This document shows, piece after piece, positions 45,985 through 56,859 of a DNA stretch of 64,000 bases; within the stretch, counting starts at the first letter, position 1, and every line of letters begins with the position of its first letter. Made by a program: the position numbers and the translations under genes. Source of the DNA: Erythrobasidium yunnanense. Taxonomy: Eukaryota; Basidiomycota; Cystobasidiomycetes; Erythrobasidiales; Erythrobasidiaceae. The stretch spans positions 3,073,111 through 3,137,110 of the forward strand of contig BCJC01000002.1 in assembly GCA_001600175.1 (NCBI GenBank), read 5' to 3'. Under the pieces are notes generated by a model that saw only the letters and a list, made by a program, of their open reading frames with translations, was not told where the DNA came from and searched no databases.

Positions 45985-46416
45985 CTACTTCCAAGCCAGA
46001 GCAATATAGGCAACTATGGCAGATGCAAGCGAGACGCCACCATGGATGGACAAGGCAGTGACCACCGACTCTGGGGAGTGGTTGTAGACCGCTACAGCGT
46101 CGTTCGCGCCAATGAGAGCGACTGCGATCATCATAATACCGAATGCCCGTCTGTCTCGAAGAAGCGCAAAGGCTACCAGACTGACACCTATGCCTAGGTC
46201 CCTTCCTCCACTCGACTTCATGTAGACATAAGCAGGATCGTTGTTTCCTGTGATGAGCTTTCCAATCGGTGCTCCGAAGTTGACGGACCAGTCCTTAGGA
46301 TGAAAGACCTTGCGGTTGAAGAGGAAGAGCCCGAATGCAGCTACTGCCCATGCAGAATAGTAGAGGCCACCGCTGAGACGAGACGGTCTGCCCGGATTGC
46401 CTTTGATATGCGACAT
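45985..46416 (-). CDS. DUF4267-like small membrane protein
   Basis: 143-aa protein starting MSHIKGNPGR. Four hydrophobic segments (YSAWAVAAFGLFLF; GIGVSLVAFALL; GIMMIAVALIGANDAVAVY; SLASAIVAYIALAW) and the internal RDLGIG ... RDRRAFG ... ND pattern resemble the DUF4267 family of small fungal and bacterial membrane proteins, whose function is unknown. The start is the Met that fits the family length; an upstream in-frame Met at 46500 would add a hydrophilic leader. Single exon. Confidence 0.7.
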   Translation of the reverse strand: MSHIKGNPGRPSRLSGGLYYSAWAVAAFGLFLFNRKVFHPKDWSVNFGAPIGKLITGNNDPAYVYMKSSGGRDLGIGVSLVAFALLRDRRAFGIMMIAVALIGANDAVAVYNHSPESVVTALSIHGGVSLASAIVAYIALAWK

Positions 46417-46667
46417 GGTTTCGGGTCCTGCCAGAACATCAGTTAGCGACTGGCGACTCCGTCCAGACTCTTGTTCATACTGTGCAAGCAAGAAGAGCAC
46501 AAGCTAGCTGATAGATAGGAAAGCAGAAGCGACCGGTCAGACTTGCGTGGACCTCAGGTCGAGTCTGCCTATAAAAAGCGTGTAGGCACGTGTAAGGACA
46601 AGTCGCGTATATGGCTCTACAAGCAGACACGAATCGGCTTGATTGCTTGCTAGCTAGTCTAGATACT

Positions 46668-47819
46668 CTACAGCTTGCTTCTACGCTTCTCATTGACCGA
46701 CAACGGCAGCGTGAGCGCCATCTGATTAGCTATCACTAGGCAATGCTGCTTCTTCCTCCAGTCTTGCGGCAGCTCTCCTTCCTCTCCCAGCTCACATGGC
46801 GCTGACCACACCTCGACTTGATTATCGTGACGGCCGTCCAAGCAATGTCTTCCGCTGGACCAACAGCCGACTGTCCGCTTGGCATGACCTCGCAGACTGC
46901 TCATCTTGACCTTGAAGTCGAGAGTGAGCACCATGGTGGGGAACCAGCTGGGTCCAGCTCGCTGGCCTCTCGGGAGCAGCTCTGGTATATTGCGGAACAT
47001 GTCACCACAGAATGGCCTGTAGAAAGTCTTGTCAGCCATAGCAGGTTCAACAAGGTCTTGGGCTTACAATCCTGCAGCAGTGAAAGCATCTTCCGGGTCT
47101 GTCAAGTGGATCCAGGCGAACCACTCCAGCCCTCCCTTGCCCTCGCTCGCATTCTCCTCATTCCGCTTCTCTATCAACGCATTGTCTTCTGCCCACTTGA
47201 ACTTGTCCTTGAACGAGAACTTAGGTGACAGCCGGCTGAGCTGAGCAGTTGTTGGCGGTGTTGCGAGCGGTATCACTCTAGCATAGGGGGAAGGTTGGGT
47301 GAGAGTCAGAGATGTAGGAGTAGGGAGTTGCGGTTCTGGTGCATCAGGCAGGCTGGTAAAGATGAGGTGTGCCATGATGCGAACGGAATCATCTTGTATG
47401 AGCTCTGCCAAGATGTTTGAGAAACCTCGTCCTTTCTTCAGCATCTGTATCTTGATTACGAAAGGCTTGGTGAGTGCCGAACGCAGGTAGTGCGCTGTGC
47501 AATGGCATATGTCTTGTTGAGAGGTCTTGCTTTGCGACTGGATGGCAGCATCGAGAATAAGGCCAAGCGCGTAGCCTGCAGTCGAGCATCAGGCGCATTC
47601 ACTGAGACTGTGGATATGTAGTCCTTACCGCCATGTGGTATGCTGCAGAAAAGGTCTTGAAGAATCAGCTTTTGTGCAACCGGTTCGCAACATAGCCGAA
47701 AGAAGGTCGACATACGCTGCTATCGTCCATTCTGGATCTACCACACCTTCATAGTGTATAGATCCATCTGGCTGAGTGTCCTTATATCTGGTTTTGAGCG
47801 CTTCAAGCAAGGGCGCCAT
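46668..47819 (-). CDS. thioesterase-like (hot-dog) protein with a 14-nt exon
   Basis: Exons 47819-47716, 47642-47629, 47575-47068 and 47016-46668 give 324 aa. The tiny second exon is required: only with it does the conserved start of the hot-dog fold appear (DPEWTIAAI-PHGG-YALGLILDAA), followed by D-x-C-x-C-T-A-H-Y-L and the KKGRGFSN-x-x-AEL-x-QDD region, the pattern of the thioesterase-like superfamily (TesB/4HBT_3 type). A second hot-dog half follows (SWFPTMVLTLDFKV ... GRHDNQVEVWSAP). Members hydrolyse acyl-CoA or related thioesters; substrate unknown. No targeting signal. Both introns flanking the small exon have good donors (GTATGT, GTAAGG). Confidence 0.8.
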
Positions 47820-48099
47820 CTTGGCAGGAGTGAAGGCAGAGACTCTGAAATGAACATAGTGGAGGCAGATGTGACAGTTCAAATTGTTTCTTACTTTCGT
47901 CTATATACAAGATGAAGGCTATTATACGAGAGTTTCTTATTTCTTTTGCAGGTTTACAGAATTGTCCGTTTAGATGCCAGAGCTTACATCAAGTCTGGTA
48001 GTCGCCATAGAGCGACCAAGTATATAAATCGTGTCTATGACTCCGTCTATCCCGGCCATGCAGGCCTCGAGCTTAGACTAAGCCGATCAGGTAGGACCT

Positions 48100-49423
48100 C
48101 TAGACTCGTCTAGTAGGGATGATGCCAGTGACTTGACCGAAGACGGATGTAGCACCAGAGATCGCAGTCTCGGCTGCACCAGTCACAGCTCCAACCGCCG
48201 TGGAGAGGGCTCCTCCAGCACCGGAAGTGACGACGCCGGCAACACTGGATGCTCCGCTGACAACTGTGCCTGTAACTCCTTCAGCTGCACTACTTGCGGA
48301 AGAGACAGCACTTGTAGCAGAGTCGGTAGCAGCCGATGACTCAGCAGTAGACGTAGGAGCAGCGCTCGAATCGGCGGCGGACGAAGTGGCTCCACCAGCT
48401 CCACCAGCTGTGCTGTTGCCGGTGCTGTTTGTGAAGATACTGTTGATTCCGTTCAGGTAGCCCGCTACGATAGTGGCATAGAGCTCTAGGCCAGCTGGCT
48501 GGTCGCTGCAGCCGAGGGTGATAATTAGCCAAGGGCTACCTGGACAGCAAGTTCGACTTACTTGACACAGAAGTTGACGAAAAGCTGAACAGTCGTCTCG
48601 TTGGTAGTAGCATTGGAGTAGAGAGTAAGGGCGGTCGTTGCGTTGGAGATTATAAGGGCCTCCGACACGTTCAGAGGCTGAGTCAGGTTCCATTGTTGCT
48701 CTAGGTCACCGGTCGTTGCGTTCTGGGTAACGTTCACGAGGACCTCGCTAGCGTTGACTCCGTTGAGAGTCCAGGATCGCGTAGCTCCGACACCCTGGCC
48801 TTCGGCGCTGACAGCCTGGATAGGAGGAGGAACGGCGTTACCCCTGTAGAATTTATTAGTAAATGCACGTTATAAGTAGACTACGATACATACCAATCCT
48901 CAAGAGCAGTGTAGGCCGTTGAGATGTTGATGACCTGTTCAAAGCGTCAGCCCAAAAGCTCAAATTGCATAGATGCATATCGGCTTACCGGGTAAGTGTT
49001 GACACCAATGCTGGTAATCATCATGCATATCAGTGAAAGCCTTGTCGCGAGCAGGCTTCAGGCACTCACGCGTAGGTCACTAAGCAGGATATGAATTAGC
49101 TTGACATCGCAAAGTAATGTACATTAGCGCTCACATGCGTATCCTGACGGACAACCTGTATAGGTCTGCGTGTCATTTCCTGCCTGAGTCTCGGTTGGGG
49201 CGGGAGCTGTCGAGGTTGCGGAGGAGGCAGACTCGATAACAGAGGAAAGAGCCGATGTCACAGAGCTCTGTACACTCGCGGTATCTGTCGCTGAAGCTGA
49301 AGCTAGGTCTGTGGAGGTGCCAGATGCTACAGAGGAATCTGTGATGTTCTCTTGGCGCTTGTAGAGGGGAGAAGCTACGACGGCAGAGACGCCGAGAGCG
49401 AGTGCAGCGGTTCGCATGAGCAT
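48100..49423 (-). CDS. secreted Ser/Thr-rich glycoprotein with SRPBCC/Bet v1-like middle
   Basis: Exons 49423-49135, 49079-49070, 49010-48989, 48934-48894, 48843-48562 and 48505-48100 give 349 aa. The second exon is 10 nt and the third 22 nt; every junction closes in phase. N-terminal signal peptide (RTAALALGVSAVVAS) followed by a KR site. A Ser/Thr/Ala-rich linker leads into a ~130-residue domain (INISTAYTALEDW ... GQGVGATRSWTLNG ... VQLFVNFCV) whose strand pattern resembles Bet v1/polyketide-cyclase folds; this is a weak match. It has at least five N-glycosylation sequons. The C-terminus is a long Ser/Ala/Thr/Gly repeat region without a clear GPI signal. Confidence 0.7.
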
Positions 49424-50218
49424 GGTATGTAGCCTGATTCAGTTGTCGAGAAGAGTAGAAACGTGTATGCTCTGCTGAACTTGAGGGAGGACTAGAAGTG
49501 CAAGCGAAGTATAGAGAAAAGAGAAAGGAAGAAGAGCAGGAGGAGAGCAGAAGAACAAGAGATACTGCGCTCCTTGGCTGCCTTCCCAGTTGAGAAACCT
49601 TATGGCGAACCTGATTGCCGGTGAATTGACTGACATCATTTCCCCTATTTTGGCATTACCGCGTAAAGAGCCTTTTGAGCCCGAGACCAGAGTCGCGACT
49701 GCACGTTCATAGTACGACCTTACTTTGTAGGTGCTTGGGAGATTCAAGGCAGGGACTTGCACAGACATGCATGTCCTGCCCTGCATAGATTCGCCGCGAG
49801 CTTCGACCTTGCTTACAGCGAGACTTGTAAGTCAGATGCATAGCTCTGTCACCTAGCGAGTGCTGCTGATGCTGTCCAGATGGATCATCACACTGGAGGT
49901 CACAGTGAGAGCGAGGCAACTGCGCGCGTCACACACTGCAAGCCCGCGCAATCTTGGCGAGATACGTTAGTACTTTGCAGAGGACAGAAGTACGATTGTA
50001 AGGACCATACGCTGAAAGTATCGACTGCGAAGACCAGAGGAAGGGTATAGCAGTTGGAGGTGAGGCTTGAAGTGCTTAGCTTAGGGAACTGTGGGACACA
50101 GCTGAAAGGGCAAGCGAGCCGAGCATCGATGATAGCGAGTGACAGATGTTCATACGAGAGAAGAGACCATCTTGCATGCGAAAAATCTTTGACATTTCGT
50201 TTCTTTGCGTTTTGCCAT
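49424..50218. other. divergent promoter region
   Basis: 795 bp between the divergent starts of the secreted protein and the pseudouridine synthase. No repeat, RNA gene or convincing reading frame seen. Confidence 0.4.
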
Positions 50219-51153
50219 ATGAGCAGGCTTCCAATCCAGATCTTATACGAAAGTCGGAACTATGTAGCTGTAAATAAGCCAGCGCAGATTGCGATGCAGG
50301 GTACTCCGTACTCGCCAGCTGGCAAAGCCTGGCAGGAATTTCGACACGGTAAGGAGGTCGCGCAAAGAAGAGCGTGCGATGCTGACTATGTGCAAGCAGA
50401 TATACAGAGCAGAGTTGGCGCCAAAGATTCACTTCATGTCGTTCATCGCCTGGATGCGGTACTGGAAGGGCTTCGGGTCTTGTTGGACGCAGAGCTAACC
50501 ATTTGTCACAGGGTACGTCCGGCGTGTTGATCCTGGCCAAGTCGAAGAAGGCAGCATCCACTCTCAGTCAGCAATTCGAGAAACGGCAGATCAGCAAGGA
50601 ATATCTGGCTATCGTCAAGTCGGGAAACGGTCAAGACGGAACGAGCAAGCTTCGTGTCCAACAAGGTGGTTTCATCGATGCACGTCTGAAAGCGAGTGAT
50701 ACAGATGTGCAGCTCTGTAAGCTTTGCTGGCTGGTTGATAGCGCGTTTTGCTTATGCTGTAATTCCAGGCCATCCAGACAAAGATGCAGCTTGCAAAGAT
50801 GCGCGTACAAGATGGCAGCACATAGCATCGAACGAAGTCTATTCACTGCTCAAGCTCCATCCAGAAACGGGTCGCAAGCACCAGATACGCGTACACTGCT
50901 CGAAGGTATTGGGCGCACCCGTAGTTGGCGACTTCAAGTACGGCTATCTGGGCCAGCAAATTGCTGGTCACCTTCTACATTGCCATTTCATCTCATTCTA
51001 CGTAAGCAATCGCCCATTAGACAACCTAGCCCTGCAGCTTACGGAGGACTGAAACAGGTCTGGAGATCAGACGGCAAGCGGGAAACGGTCGAAGTAACAG
51101 CACCAGTATCACTCACCTTTATCGACTTCGCACATCGCTACGACTTGATGTAG
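50219..51153 (+). CDS. RluA-family pseudouridine synthase
   Basis: Isomerises uridine to pseudouridine in RNA without a guide. Exons 50219-50458, 50512-50716, 50769-51001 and 51058-51153 give 257 aa. The catalytic motif HRLDAGTSGV is completed across intron 1 (Asp is the nucleophile). YLAIVKS and the RKHQIRVHCS...GAPVVGDFKYG region are the later RluA motifs. There is no S4 domain. At 257 aa it is short, like the mitochondrial and RPUSD-type eukaryotic members. The first residues (MSRLPIQILYESRNY) show no strong mitochondrial peptide. The last intron is needed to reach the family-like end VEVTAPVSLTFID. Confidence 0.9.
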
Positions 51154-51598
51154 CGTGCCCTTGCGCCCTCGTCTTAGGTCCGGGTCCGAAGTTCACCTGT
51201 GCGCGCTACTTCCGCACCCAACGGTAGCGCAGGTCTTCCTCATATAAAATACGGTCGCCCTGCGTCCTGCTGCACCACTCTCAGCTTCGTCCAAAAGCGA
51301 TCACGACCGCACTCTCCTCATACGCTGGAAGACCGTGAGCAAGAGATCAAGCAGCTGCTTGATTGATGTTTGAGGGCATTGGCATCATACACAAGAGCAA
51401 CAGCTGCTCGTGGCGACAGGCAAAACGGAGCTTGGCCATACAGAACTTGCACGAAGACGACCACGTATTTTCACATCGAAGTGTTATATACAAGGAGACG
51501 ATATTCTGGCAACCCCCCAATGAACTTCCAAAAGCTGTAAAACTAGCGTCCACATTAAGGTCTTCACTACTGACCAATGCTCGGTTTGAGAATGGTCG
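51154..51598. other. convergent intergenic
   Basis: 445 bp between the stops of the pseudouridine synthase and the MFS gene. It contains a TATA-like string (CATATAAAATA at ~51240) and a 78-codon open frame from the ATG at 51366 (plus), neither convincing as a gene. Confidence 0.35.
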
Positions 51599-53654
51599 CT
51601 AATGTTTGATTGCCAGCTGCTGCTCACGCAGCTCGGAAGCTTCGAGTGCGCTTTCTACGTGCTTTGTCATCTGCGCCTCGACCGACTTGGTGAAGCAGGT
51701 GATGACTGCAGTAGCTAGAACCAAGACAGCCATAGCTATCCATACCAGCTTGAAGGCTGACGCATACGCGAACTGCTGTGCTCCCAAGATAGAAGGAATA
51801 GCTGAAGGTGGAAGGCCTACGTGCTGTAAGGCAGCAGGATTGGGGATCCCGAGCGCAATCACAGTAGGCTCCACAAGAGAGTCCGGCAATCCAAGCGCTT
51901 GTAAAGCGGAAGAAACTTCTTTGACTAGGGCACCTTGAAGTTTGGCCTGGCAGAATGCATCTCAGCAAGTCTCTATTGACTACAGCTAGACTACTCACAG
52001 TCTCTATTGCGGTAAAGATCGTGATACCGATGACACCTCCCAATGCTCGGCAGGACAGTGCCAGAGTGGCAGCCGTTCCGATCAGATATGAAGGTACCGA
52101 CAGAGCAAGCGCCGTGACTGGAATCTGTTGGAGACCATCAGGCACGTTCTGTTGCATTCAGACGGGAGAGACTCACGCTCGTCGTCACTGCAGTACCCAG
52201 GCCAGCTAGTGCAGACAAAGCCAGCCACAACGCCTTGCGATTCGGGTTGACGAGCGCCAGGAGCGCCACGAATAAAGCGCACCAAACCAAAGCGATTACA
52301 AGAATCATGCGATAGCTTTTCGTCCGAGCCATAAAGTGTCCAGCAGGAAGACAGAATGCGAAACTAAGGATGAGGTAAGGTAGGAAAAGAACGTTGGCAG
52401 CCATAGCATCCGGAGTGAAGACTTCCTGCAGGTAGTTGGGCGCGATGACGTTGAAGCCAAGCAGAAGCATGCCGTCAATGGTGCAGACTGCGAGCAGGAT
52501 AGGGTAGTTTCGATTCTTGAGCAGCCGAGCATCCAGTATGCCGTCTCGTTTGATGAAGCGTTGGTGAAGACCCCTGGAATGCCGGTTTGTGTCAGTAACG
52601 CTTCTGTTGTAAGTCAGACTAAGCCTACCAAGCAATTAGGCCTACGCAGCCAGCAATGAGAGGGCCCAGAGTCTTCCCGGAGTTCCATGGAGTCGCGGCT
52701 TGTCCACCTACCGCTAGTGCGTATACCAAAGTCTGTGCGCCCCGAATGTCAGCCTTTCCTTGTGACTTGAAAGCTCGTGGCTCGCTTACAGCTATGCTGC
52801 CGGCAAACAACAGGACACCGACCCAATCGATCTCGCGCATTAGCTTCGAAAGGAGCTGATCTCGGCGGAAGCGTGGAGGAGGAGGTCGATAGAAGAAGAA
52901 GTTCATGAGGCCAACCAGGCCAGCCCAGATTGCTGCAAAGTAGTATGCCCAGCGCCAGCCACCATTTCCACCAGCATTGATGTTAACGAAGTGTGCATAA
53001 AGGAGCGTGCCCAAGATTGAAGCCGATCCGTTGATGGTGGTGGAGATAGCTAGAGAGTATGGACGAAGTACATTCGGCATGATCTATCATCAGAAATTAG
53101 CCATGATCGTCTGTTGAGTCGGAGGGAGGGGGACATACATCCTGTGTTCCGGCTATAGAAGTAAGGAGACCACCAATACCGATGGCAGATATGCATTGTG
53201 CAGCAATGAGTTGACCGACCGACATTGCTCTTCCTCCAACGATGGACCCAGCTACGACCAAGACGCTACCACCCACGATGAACCACCGCTTGCCGAGACG
53301 ATCTGACAGAAGACCGCAAAGCGGACCAACAGCGATGGCTACCAAGAAATTGGCATTTGCAACCAGAGCCACTTTATCGACACCCCCCACGTCCATGATC
53401 TGGTAACGTAGAGTGGTTGCAATGATGTTGAAGATGGTAGCGGATGCATTAGCGAGAGATAGGGATATGACTGCTAGCCAAGTCTTCCAGGTCAGAGAAT
53501 AGTGGTCCGCATTGACAGCTTCGGAAGGCTTCCCAGACGGGGTCGTGAAGAGAGGCCGACCGCCAACAGGTTCTTCATATGTCTTTTCCAAGTGTTCAGT
53601 GTCTTCGACAGGCTTGCCATCCTGCAGCACTTCAGGAAGATTGTGCTCCGACAT
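51599..53654 (-). CDS. MFS drug/toxin exporter (DHA2/TRI12-like)
   Basis: Proton-driven exporter of the 14-helix type. Exons 53654-53139, 53083-52790, 52732-52629, 52573-52177, 52124-51999 and 51946-51599 give 594 aa. A hydrophilic 55-residue head is followed by helices that include the A-loop motif GLLSDRLGKRWF and motif C-like stretches (SAIGIGGLLTSIAGTQD). A long central loop (RPPPPRFRRDQLLSKL) lies between the halves, and a large loop precedes the last helix, as in TRI12/siderophore-type members. The start is 291 bp from the divergent FAD monooxygenase start, which suggests joint control. Confidence 0.85.
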
Positions 53655-53945
53655 GTTCGCTAAGGTCAGTCAGATCTGGATGAGAGGGGAGCGGGCTAGT
53701 GTGATTCAGAGGAACAAGAGGTGTGGACACCCCGCCCTGTCTCTTTCATTGGGAGATCCAACTTTAGGGTCAAGTGGAGAAGGTCGGAGATGACTTTTCA
53801 GAAGGTCAATTTCCCCACCGTCCCTGAATATGAAGGCAGCACGCAGGAGATCGTGTGGGACATCTCCATGGGCCTTGCTCGCATCGTGACAGCAAGTAGG
53901 CCTTCGATCCAGCATTCTGTATTTATCTGAGTATAGCCGGAAGAC

Positions 53946-56186
53946 ATGGGTGCGCCAAATGCTGCCCTTAACAATGGCAAAGAATCGTTGAATGGTCATC
54001 ATATACCACGGGAAGATGCACAAGTCTTGATTGTCGGCGCTGGTCCTTGTGGACTCATGCTGGCGTACTTGCTTGCCAAGCTGCAAAGTAGGTATTTGAA
54101 CTGCTGTACGCAGATTGCGATTGACCTTGGCTTCCATTACGTATAAACAGTCTCAACACTTGTCATAGAGAGACATACTACGCGACTTGGAGCGCCCAAA
54201 GCCCATGCTCTCTCTCCTCGTTCTCTGGAGATATGCCGTCAAGCTGGCTTGAGCATCCCCGAGATCCGGTCCTGGGGTTCACCTCGCGCTCACGCACGCC
54301 ATGTACGCTTTGTATCGAGCCTGGTCGGGAAAGAGCTCGGCACTCTACCATACGAGCGAATGGATACCCAAGTCTTGGAAGATACTCCGGAGGTGCGATT
54401 CAATATATAGATGGACCATCAAAGCAGCAGCCTGACAATCGGATCTCTGCTTTAGATCCTGCACAACATAGCTCAGCCCGACTTTGAGACCCTTCTAGCT
54501 GGCAAGCTCGAGAAGGAACCGCTGTGTCAGATCAGACGAGGAAAGACCTGGATGAACTGCGAGCAGGTCAGCCTCCCATCGCAGACGATGGACGCAATTC
54601 GTGATTGGCTTACTCGGTATACAGACGCGGACTGGCGTAGTCTCAACCATCCAAGATACACACGATACAGGAACTTTCGGAGAGGTGCATTCCGCCTTTG
54701 TAGTCGCATGCGATGGAGCCAAGAGTCGTGTGCGACAGAGTGTGGGTATCGAGATGAGCGGTGAAGATGCATGTGAGTCGATCTAGGCTTCTTCCGAGGT
54801 TAACGTGGCCTCTGACACTCGTACGGCGTCAGACGAGACCTTGCTTACGCTGCATTTCCGAGCGAATCTGCTGCCTGTCGTAAAGTCACAAGTCGGCATT
54901 CTCTACTGGGTCATGGACCCCGCTGCTCGGTAAGTGTGGCGCGCTTTGACCCTGTCTGTGCTGTCCTGACCCAGCACGTATGCTAGTGGGTTCGTAATAG
55001 GTTACGATCTTGGCGGATCCAAGCCAGGCAACCAAGTCTTGATCCATAATTTCGATGCATCCACGCGAAACGGCCGCGAGTTTACCGAGGAAGAATGCAA
55101 GCACGTCATCAGAGCTGCTATCGGGACAGACCTGCCTTTCGAGTTTATGGGATCAGCACCTTGGGTACTCAGCCGCAAGGTAGCCGATCGTTACCGCTCA
55201 CAGAACGTCTTGCTAGCCGGAGATGCTGCGCATGCGTTTCCGCCGACTGGAGGCCTGGGCTTGAACACTGGCATCGCAGGTATGTTAGGATCTTTAAGCA
55301 TTGCTTTCTGTGTCTGATCATGTTCTCATGGCCAGATGTGCATAACCTTGGTCTTAAGCTGGCTAGCATTCTAAAGGGACAAGCGGCTTCCAGTGTTCTC
55401 GATGTCTACGAGCGCGAGCGTCGGCAAGTAGCGCTTGTCAATGCTGCGCAGAGCTTGAAAAACGGGAAGGCAGTCTTTTCGCTATTGAGAGAAGTCTCGA
55501 CGGTGGCCACGGAAGAGAATGCCGCACGGGCGGAGTTGCTGCAGCATCTGGAGAAGCCTCAGGTGCAGACGCGCCTAACAGAGCTTATTCAGCAACAGCA
55601 AGAACACTTCAACAATGTGAGCTTGTATACGCTACAATTTCACTTCGTTCACTCACTGATCGAGAGATAGCTCAATCTGCATTTAGGATACGTGTACGGC
55701 CGGACATCCATACCATCTTCAGCATCCACATTCGAGGCCTCCTTTAGCGTTGGCGGACGTTTGCCGCATGCGTGGATAGTGCCCAGCGATGAGGCCGGGA
55801 TGCTCGTTCCTCCGGTTGATCTTTCGTACGTGGACGATGCCGACAACAACTTCAAGCAAGCCCGTCGTTACAGTACTCTGGATCTGGTGCACCTGAATGG
55901 AGTCGCTTTCATCGGCAACAACAGCCAGAGCCACGAAGAAATCTATCGCATAATCAGCGAGGCGGCTCAAGCTCATAAGGTCGCTGTCAGGCGTTCTACC
56001 CACACCGCTGACTTCGACTTCTTGGACTCTGGAGGCGCTGGCAGGGAGTTGTGGCTCGATCTGCTGCACGGTCCTGCTCCGAAAGCATTGCTGATACGTC
56101 CAGATCAGCACATTTTGGCGATTTTGGATGGTAGCGAGACGCGTGAAACGTTGTATAGCGTAGTCTCTGGGTATGTCGGGCAGTGA
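53946..56186 (+). CDS. FAD-dependent aromatic hydroxylase (PheA/TfdB type)
   Basis: NAD(P)H-using flavoprotein that hydroxylates aromatic rings. Exons 53946-54087, 54151-54392, 54456-54566, 54625-54772, 54833-54929, 54987-55279, 55336-55616 and 55671-56186 give 609 aa; all joins keep phase. Seen: the FAD Rossmann motif LIVGAGPCGLMLAYLLA (~residue 30), the DG motif (ACDGAKSRVRQSVGI), and the second FAD motif (LLAGDAAHAFPPTGGLGLNTGIAD). A C-terminal thioredoxin-like domain (LIRPDQHILAIL) is typical of phenol hydroxylases. Substrate unknown. It sits between a divergent MFS exporter and a CocE-type hydrolase, a cluster-like arrangement. Confidence 0.9.
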
Positions 56187-56859
56187 GCAGTCGGCGTGAG
56201 GACGCGCATAAAAGAGGTTCCGTATTCGAGCTCGAGTAATGAAGGATTCATGAGGGACTGCATATGATTGATAATTGATGAGCATTTGAACGACATTCTG
56301 CCGGTGGTAATCAGCTTTCGAGGCTGCGCGAGCGAGTCTTGAAGGCCAAAGTGCTGCAAACAGATTGGCCTGAAGACCACTATGCGGGCGACTTCGTTAG
56401 CTATGTAGGCGCAGATAGACGAGGAGTTATCCAGCTAAGAGCTGACCATCGAAAAGGTCGTTCTTTCGTGTGACTGCGCTCGTGTCGCTGCAGATGCTCT
56501 CTCTTCTTGTACGTCTGACTTCATGTTTGGCAAGACAAGAGAAGGTCTTGATAGCCGGCTGTCTAGCCTGGGCGTCTATCATCTGGTGTCGCACTCTCGT
56601 CTTGGTGGAATCAGCGTCCGTCTACTCAAGCAACGCGATCAATCGAAGATGAAGCTTCAAATGCCAAATATCTGGGTCGTAATACTGTCTGCGATTGCTT
56701 TTGGACCTCGACCTAGGTACTAGAGACGAAGGCACTTCAATTACAATGCTGTCTATAATCAGTCTGAAGGAGCGTGTGGAGACCGGCTGCCAGGTTTTGG
56801 CCTTTTCACGACTATGGGCCGTACGCCTGCTGCTACTTAGCAGAAGATCATTGAGAACG
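56187..56859 (+). pseudogene. possible remnant of a class V aminotransferase
   Basis: About 150 codons of protein-like sequence at ~56282-56723 lack any N-terminal half. One piece (AGGNQLSRLRERVLKAKVL, 56300-56360) and a second (GVYHLVSHSRLGGISVRLL, ~56570-56625) resemble in order and spacing the C-terminal region of phosphoserine aminotransferase (GG...L...KA..., then GL..L.GHRSVGG.R.S.Y). A 37-nt GT-AG segment (56457-56493) could join the two. There is no PLP-lysine domain upstream. The resemblance is weak and judged by eye; the segment could instead be chance. Confidence 0.3.

Noticed and set aside
51366-51602. A 78-codon open frame between the pseudouridine synthase and the MFS gene
   Set aside because: No domain, no splice support and an unremarkable composition in a convergent intergenic region.
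52149-52176. A 28-nt intron in the MFS gene
   Set aside because: Too short to splice. The next AG at 52125 gives a normal 52-nt intron in the same phase and a better family match.
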